Below the pieces are notes generated by a model. It was given only the letters and a program-made list of their open reading frames with translations, did no database searches and was not told the origin of the DNA. Positions 40,009 to 41,534 of a stretch of DNA of 41,534 nucleotides are shown here, one piece after another. The DNA lies in the NCBI GenBank assembly GCA_020725405.1, contig DYFB01000035.1, positions 1 through 41,534 of the forward strand, given 5' to 3'. How positions within the stretch are numbered: the stretch's first letter is position 1; every line of letters starts with the position of its first letter. Made by a program: the position numbers and the translations under genes. This DNA is from Symbiobacterium sp. GTDB lineage: Bacteria > Bacillota > Sulfobacillia > UBA995 > UBA9673.

Positions 40009-40584
40009 ATGCTGGGGATAGACACTCAGCTCCTGTGCCTCGCGGTCATGTTCCTGACCGGAGCCGCCCTGGCTCTCTTCCACGACCTCTGCGGGGTGCT
40101 GTCAGGCACCACGCCCGCTCCCGGTGCGGCGGCGAGCCGGCGGCGGACGCTCGCGGGGCGACGCCCGATCCTCCGCCCGTGGGATATCGTCTTTTGTCTT
40201 CTGGTGACCCCGGTCGTCTTCGCCGCCGTCCTCGTTTCGAACCGGGGGGAGCTCCGTCTCTACGTCTTTCTCGGGCTCGCCGCGGGTCTCGGGGCCTATA
40301 CGTGCCTCGCCGCCCCGCTCGTCAGGACGGCTGCGGCGGGCCTGCGGGACCTCGCGGTCCGGGTGCTCAGGGCCGCCGGAGCCACACTGGCGCGCCCGCT
40401 CCAGGCGGCCGTCCGGACGGCCGCCGCGGGCGCGCGGCTCCTGACCGGGGCCGGGCGCCGCCTCACCGGGGCCGGGTGCCGCGCCGGTACAGCTCTCCTG
40501 CGGCGGGTGGGACGCACCGCCTCCGGGCCGGCCCGGCTCGGACGCAGGCTCCTGGCAGGATTCAGGCGCCGCGCCGGGGAATAG
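40009..40584 (+). CDS. yabQ: Sporulation protein YabQ
   Basis: A 191-residue YabQ-family membrane protein needed for cortex formation in B. subtilis. The family pattern is visible: DTQLLCLAVMFLTGAALALF with HDLCG, then RPWDIVFCLLVTPVVF, AVLVSNRGELRLYVFLG and GAYTCL. Three or four membrane segments fill residues 1-105. The rest is an unusual Ala/Arg/Gly-rich tail with repeated AGxRLL-type elements. ATG 40009 is nine bases after GGGAGAG; TTG 40000 is the alternative. The order yabP-(SLT)-yabQ-divIC is conserved except for the transglycosylase insertion. Confidence 0.9.
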   Translation: MLGIDTQLLCLAVMFLTGAALALFHDLCGVLSGTTPAPGAAASRRRTLAGRRPILRPWDIVFCLLVTPVVFAAVLVSNRGELRLYVFLGLAAGLGAYTCLAAPLVRTAAAGLRDLAVRVLRAAGATLARPLQAAVRTAAAGARLLTGAGRRLTGAGCRAGTALLRRVGRTASGPARLGRRLLAGFRRRAGE

Positions 40585-40602
40585 CGGGGGTGGTGGTGGA
40601 GG

Positions 40603-40986
40603 TTGCCAGCCAGCAGGAGACCGCGTGACACCAGGGCGAGCGGCGGATGGCGGACCGGGGTGAGGCCTGGTGCCGCGAGACCGGCCGGGCCAGGCGGCGG
40701 TAGGCGGAACGGCCTGCCGCCGGCAGTCCGTCTCATTTTTGTGGGCGTTTTCATCTACTTGGTTGTTGGATTCGGTCTGCAGGAGCTGGAAGTGCTGCGC
40801 CTGGCGAACCAGGTCCGGGCTCTCGAGGAGCGGGTGGTGGAACTCCGGGAGGCCAACGACCGGCTTCGGCAGGAAATCGAGTACGCCAAGACCGACGCCT
40901 ATATCATCGAGGTGGCCCGGGAGCAGCTCGGGTTGGTCTGGCCCAACGAGATACCGTACGCCTCTGGGACGGCATCAGGCCCGTAG
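40603..40986 (+). CDS. divIC: DivIC/FtsB-type septum formation initiator
   Basis: A bitopic division protein of about 127 residues that would join FtsL and DivIB in the septal complex. It has a basic Gly/Arg-rich cytoplasmic N-terminus and one transmembrane segment (RLIFVGVFIYLVVGFGLQEL). A coiled coil follows (ANQVRALEERVVELREANDR and on to QEIEYA), then the conserved short end with REQLGLVWPNE. The start is uncertain: TTG 40603 has GGGGGTGG upstream, and GTG 40660 would give a 108-residue chain but has a weak SD. It follows yabQ as in B. subtilis. Confidence 0.9.
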   Translation: MPASRRPRDTRASGGWRTGVRPGAARPAGPGGGRRNGLPPAVRLIFVGVFIYLVVGFGLQELEVLRLANQVRALEERVVELREANDRLRQEIEYAKTDAYIIEVAREQLGLVWPNEIPYASGTASGP

Positions 40987-41010
40987 CTGGGCTCAAACCC
41001 AGGCGGCGCC

Positions 41011-41039
41011 TTGACACCCCACCAAGGCTACTCTATAAT
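41011..41039 (+). promoter_or_regulatory. Perfect consensus sigma-A promoter of yabR
   Basis: TTGACA (41011-41016) and TATAAT (41034-41039) at exactly 17 bases. It is the best promoter in the window; transcription should begin near 41046 and probably also covers the tRNA gene. Confidence 0.93.
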
Positions 41040-41080
41040 GTTGCTTTGCTATAGACTCTTTGCAGGAGGATTCGGCTTTA

Positions 41081-41470
41081 GTGGCGGTAGTCGTCGGCGA
41101 GGTTGTCGAGGGGACGGTCACGGGCATCACCCACTTCGGGGCGTTCGTCCTGTTGCCTTCGGGAGAGACCGGGCTCGTGCACATCTCTGAAATCGCCGAC
41201 GCCTACGTCCGCGACGTCAGGGACTACCTCAAGGAGAACGACAAGGTCAAGGTCAGAATCCTGTCCTACGACGGGAAGGCTAAGATAGGGCTGTCGATAA
41301 AGCAGGCTCTTCCGCCGAACCAGAGGCGGTCGCACCAGGGACGCTCGCAGTCGTTCGAGGATAAGCTGGCGAGGTTCATGAAGGACAGCGACGAGAAGCT
41401 GACCGACCTCCGGAGGAGCACCGACGCCCGCCGGGGCGGTCGCGGCGGCGGGCGGAACAGGGACGGCTAG
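41081..41470 (+). CDS. yabR: S1-domain RNA-binding protein (YabR)
   Basis: A 129-residue protein with one S1 OB fold: VVGEVVEGTVTGITHFGAFV, then GETGLVHISEIADAYV and KVRILSYDGKAKIGLSIK. A basic Arg/Gly-rich tail follows (after about residue 85), likely to bind RNA. It is similar to the general stress protein 13 / YabR group; its target is unknown. GTG 41081 matches the family start and lies 12 bases after AGGAGG; TTG 41060 would overlap the SD. It follows divIC and precedes tRNA-Met as in B. subtilis. Confidence 0.93.
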   Translation: MAVVVGEVVEGTVTGITHFGAFVLLPSGETGLVHISEIADAYVRDVRDYLKENDKVKVRILSYDGKAKIGLSIKQALPPNQRRSHQGRSQSFEDKLARFMKDSDEKLTDLRRSTDARRGGRGGGRNRDG

Positions 41471-41485
41471 TCCGTAGTCTTGCGT

Positions 41486-41534
41486 GGCGGCGTAGCTCAG
41501 GTGGTTAGAGCATACGGCTCATACCCGTAGTGTC
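41486..41534 (+). tRNA. tRNA-Met (anticodon CAT), truncated by the window edge
   Basis: GGCGGCG acceptor strand, TA, D-stem GCTC...GAGC with the AGGTGGTTA loop, anticodon stem TACGG/CCGTA and the loop CTCATAC give anticodon CAT at 41520-41522. The G1 acceptor start indicates an elongator tRNA rather than an initiator. A tRNA-Ile(CAT) with modified C cannot be excluded from this part. The 3' third lies outside. In B. subtilis tRNA-Met and tRNA-Glu follow yabR before spoIIE. Confidence 0.95.

Overview
The window reads as a chromosomal segment of a high-G+C, endospore-forming member of the Bacillota. Third codon positions are almost all G or C, GTG and TTG starts are frequent, and Shine-Dalgarno (SD) sequences are strong and of the AGGAGG type. 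Spore-former markers are SpoVG, SpoVT, SpoVB, YabP, YabQ, a SpoIID-family protein and an AbrB homologue. The gene order follows the Bacillus subtilis origin-proximal yaa/yab region: 5S rRNA, Orn/Lys decarboxylase (yaaO), tmk, yaaQ, holB, ricT, rsmI, abrB, metG, tatD, yabE, rsmA, ispE, spoVG, glmU, prs, ctc, pth, mfd, spoVT, spoVB-like, mazG, rqcP, yabP, yabQ, divIC, yabR, tRNA-Met. The genus cannot be named from the sequence alone; the base composition fits deep-branching high-GC lineages.

Region 1 (1-1.6 kb) holds the 3' end of a 5S rRNA with a terminator hairpin, a small minus-strand conserved protein, a 2[4Fe-4S] ferredoxin and an acylphosphatase. Region 2 (1.9-7.5 kb) is a tightly packed run: decarboxylase, thymidylate kinase, a c-di-AMP receptor-like protein, DNA polymerase III delta', RicT and RsmI. 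It is closed by a convergent abrB that has a zinc ribbon. Region 3 (7.7-12.9 kb) begins with a consensus promoter and a methionine-type T-box leader. It continues with a methionyl-tRNA synthetase split into a catalytic chain and a separate tRNA-binding chain, then tatD, yabE and rsmA, joined by 1-4 base overlaps. Region 4 (13.0-20.7 kb) is the accessory part: a YkuK-like protein, a trypsin-fold protease behind a 17-bp tandem repeat, an acyl-CoA ligase behind a long leader, and a cyanophycinase/cyanophycin synthetase pair. It occupies the place where B. subtilis carries yabG, veg and sspF.

Region 5 (20.8-27.7 kb) holds isoprenoid (ispE), sporulation (spoVG), cell-wall (glmU), nucleotide (prs) and ribosomal (bL25/Ctc) genes, with one inserted minus-strand amidohydrolase. 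Region 6 (27.8-36.5 kb) holds pth, a small PrsW-like membrane protein, mfd, a SurA_N lipid-face or secreted chaperone-like protein, spoVT, a SpoVB-type flippase and mazG. Region 7 (36.6-41.5 kb) holds HU, RqcP, a SpoIID/LytB protein, YabP, a lytic transglycosylase, YabQ, a DivIC-like protein, an S1-domain protein and a truncated elongator-type tRNA-Met.

Most of the content is conserved housekeeping and sporulation. The points of highest interest are: (a) the lytic transglycosylase, whose reading frame clearly extends 70 codons upstream of its first normal start to a TTA codon behind a strong SD and promoter; (b) the cyanophycin/protease/ligase block; (c) several short tandem repeats that abut gene 3' ends; (d) an unexplained structured leader before yabE; (e) nested inverted repeats before the HU gene; (f) the repeat-encoded tail of GlmU. 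I found no CRISPR array, transposase, prophage or plasmid feature.
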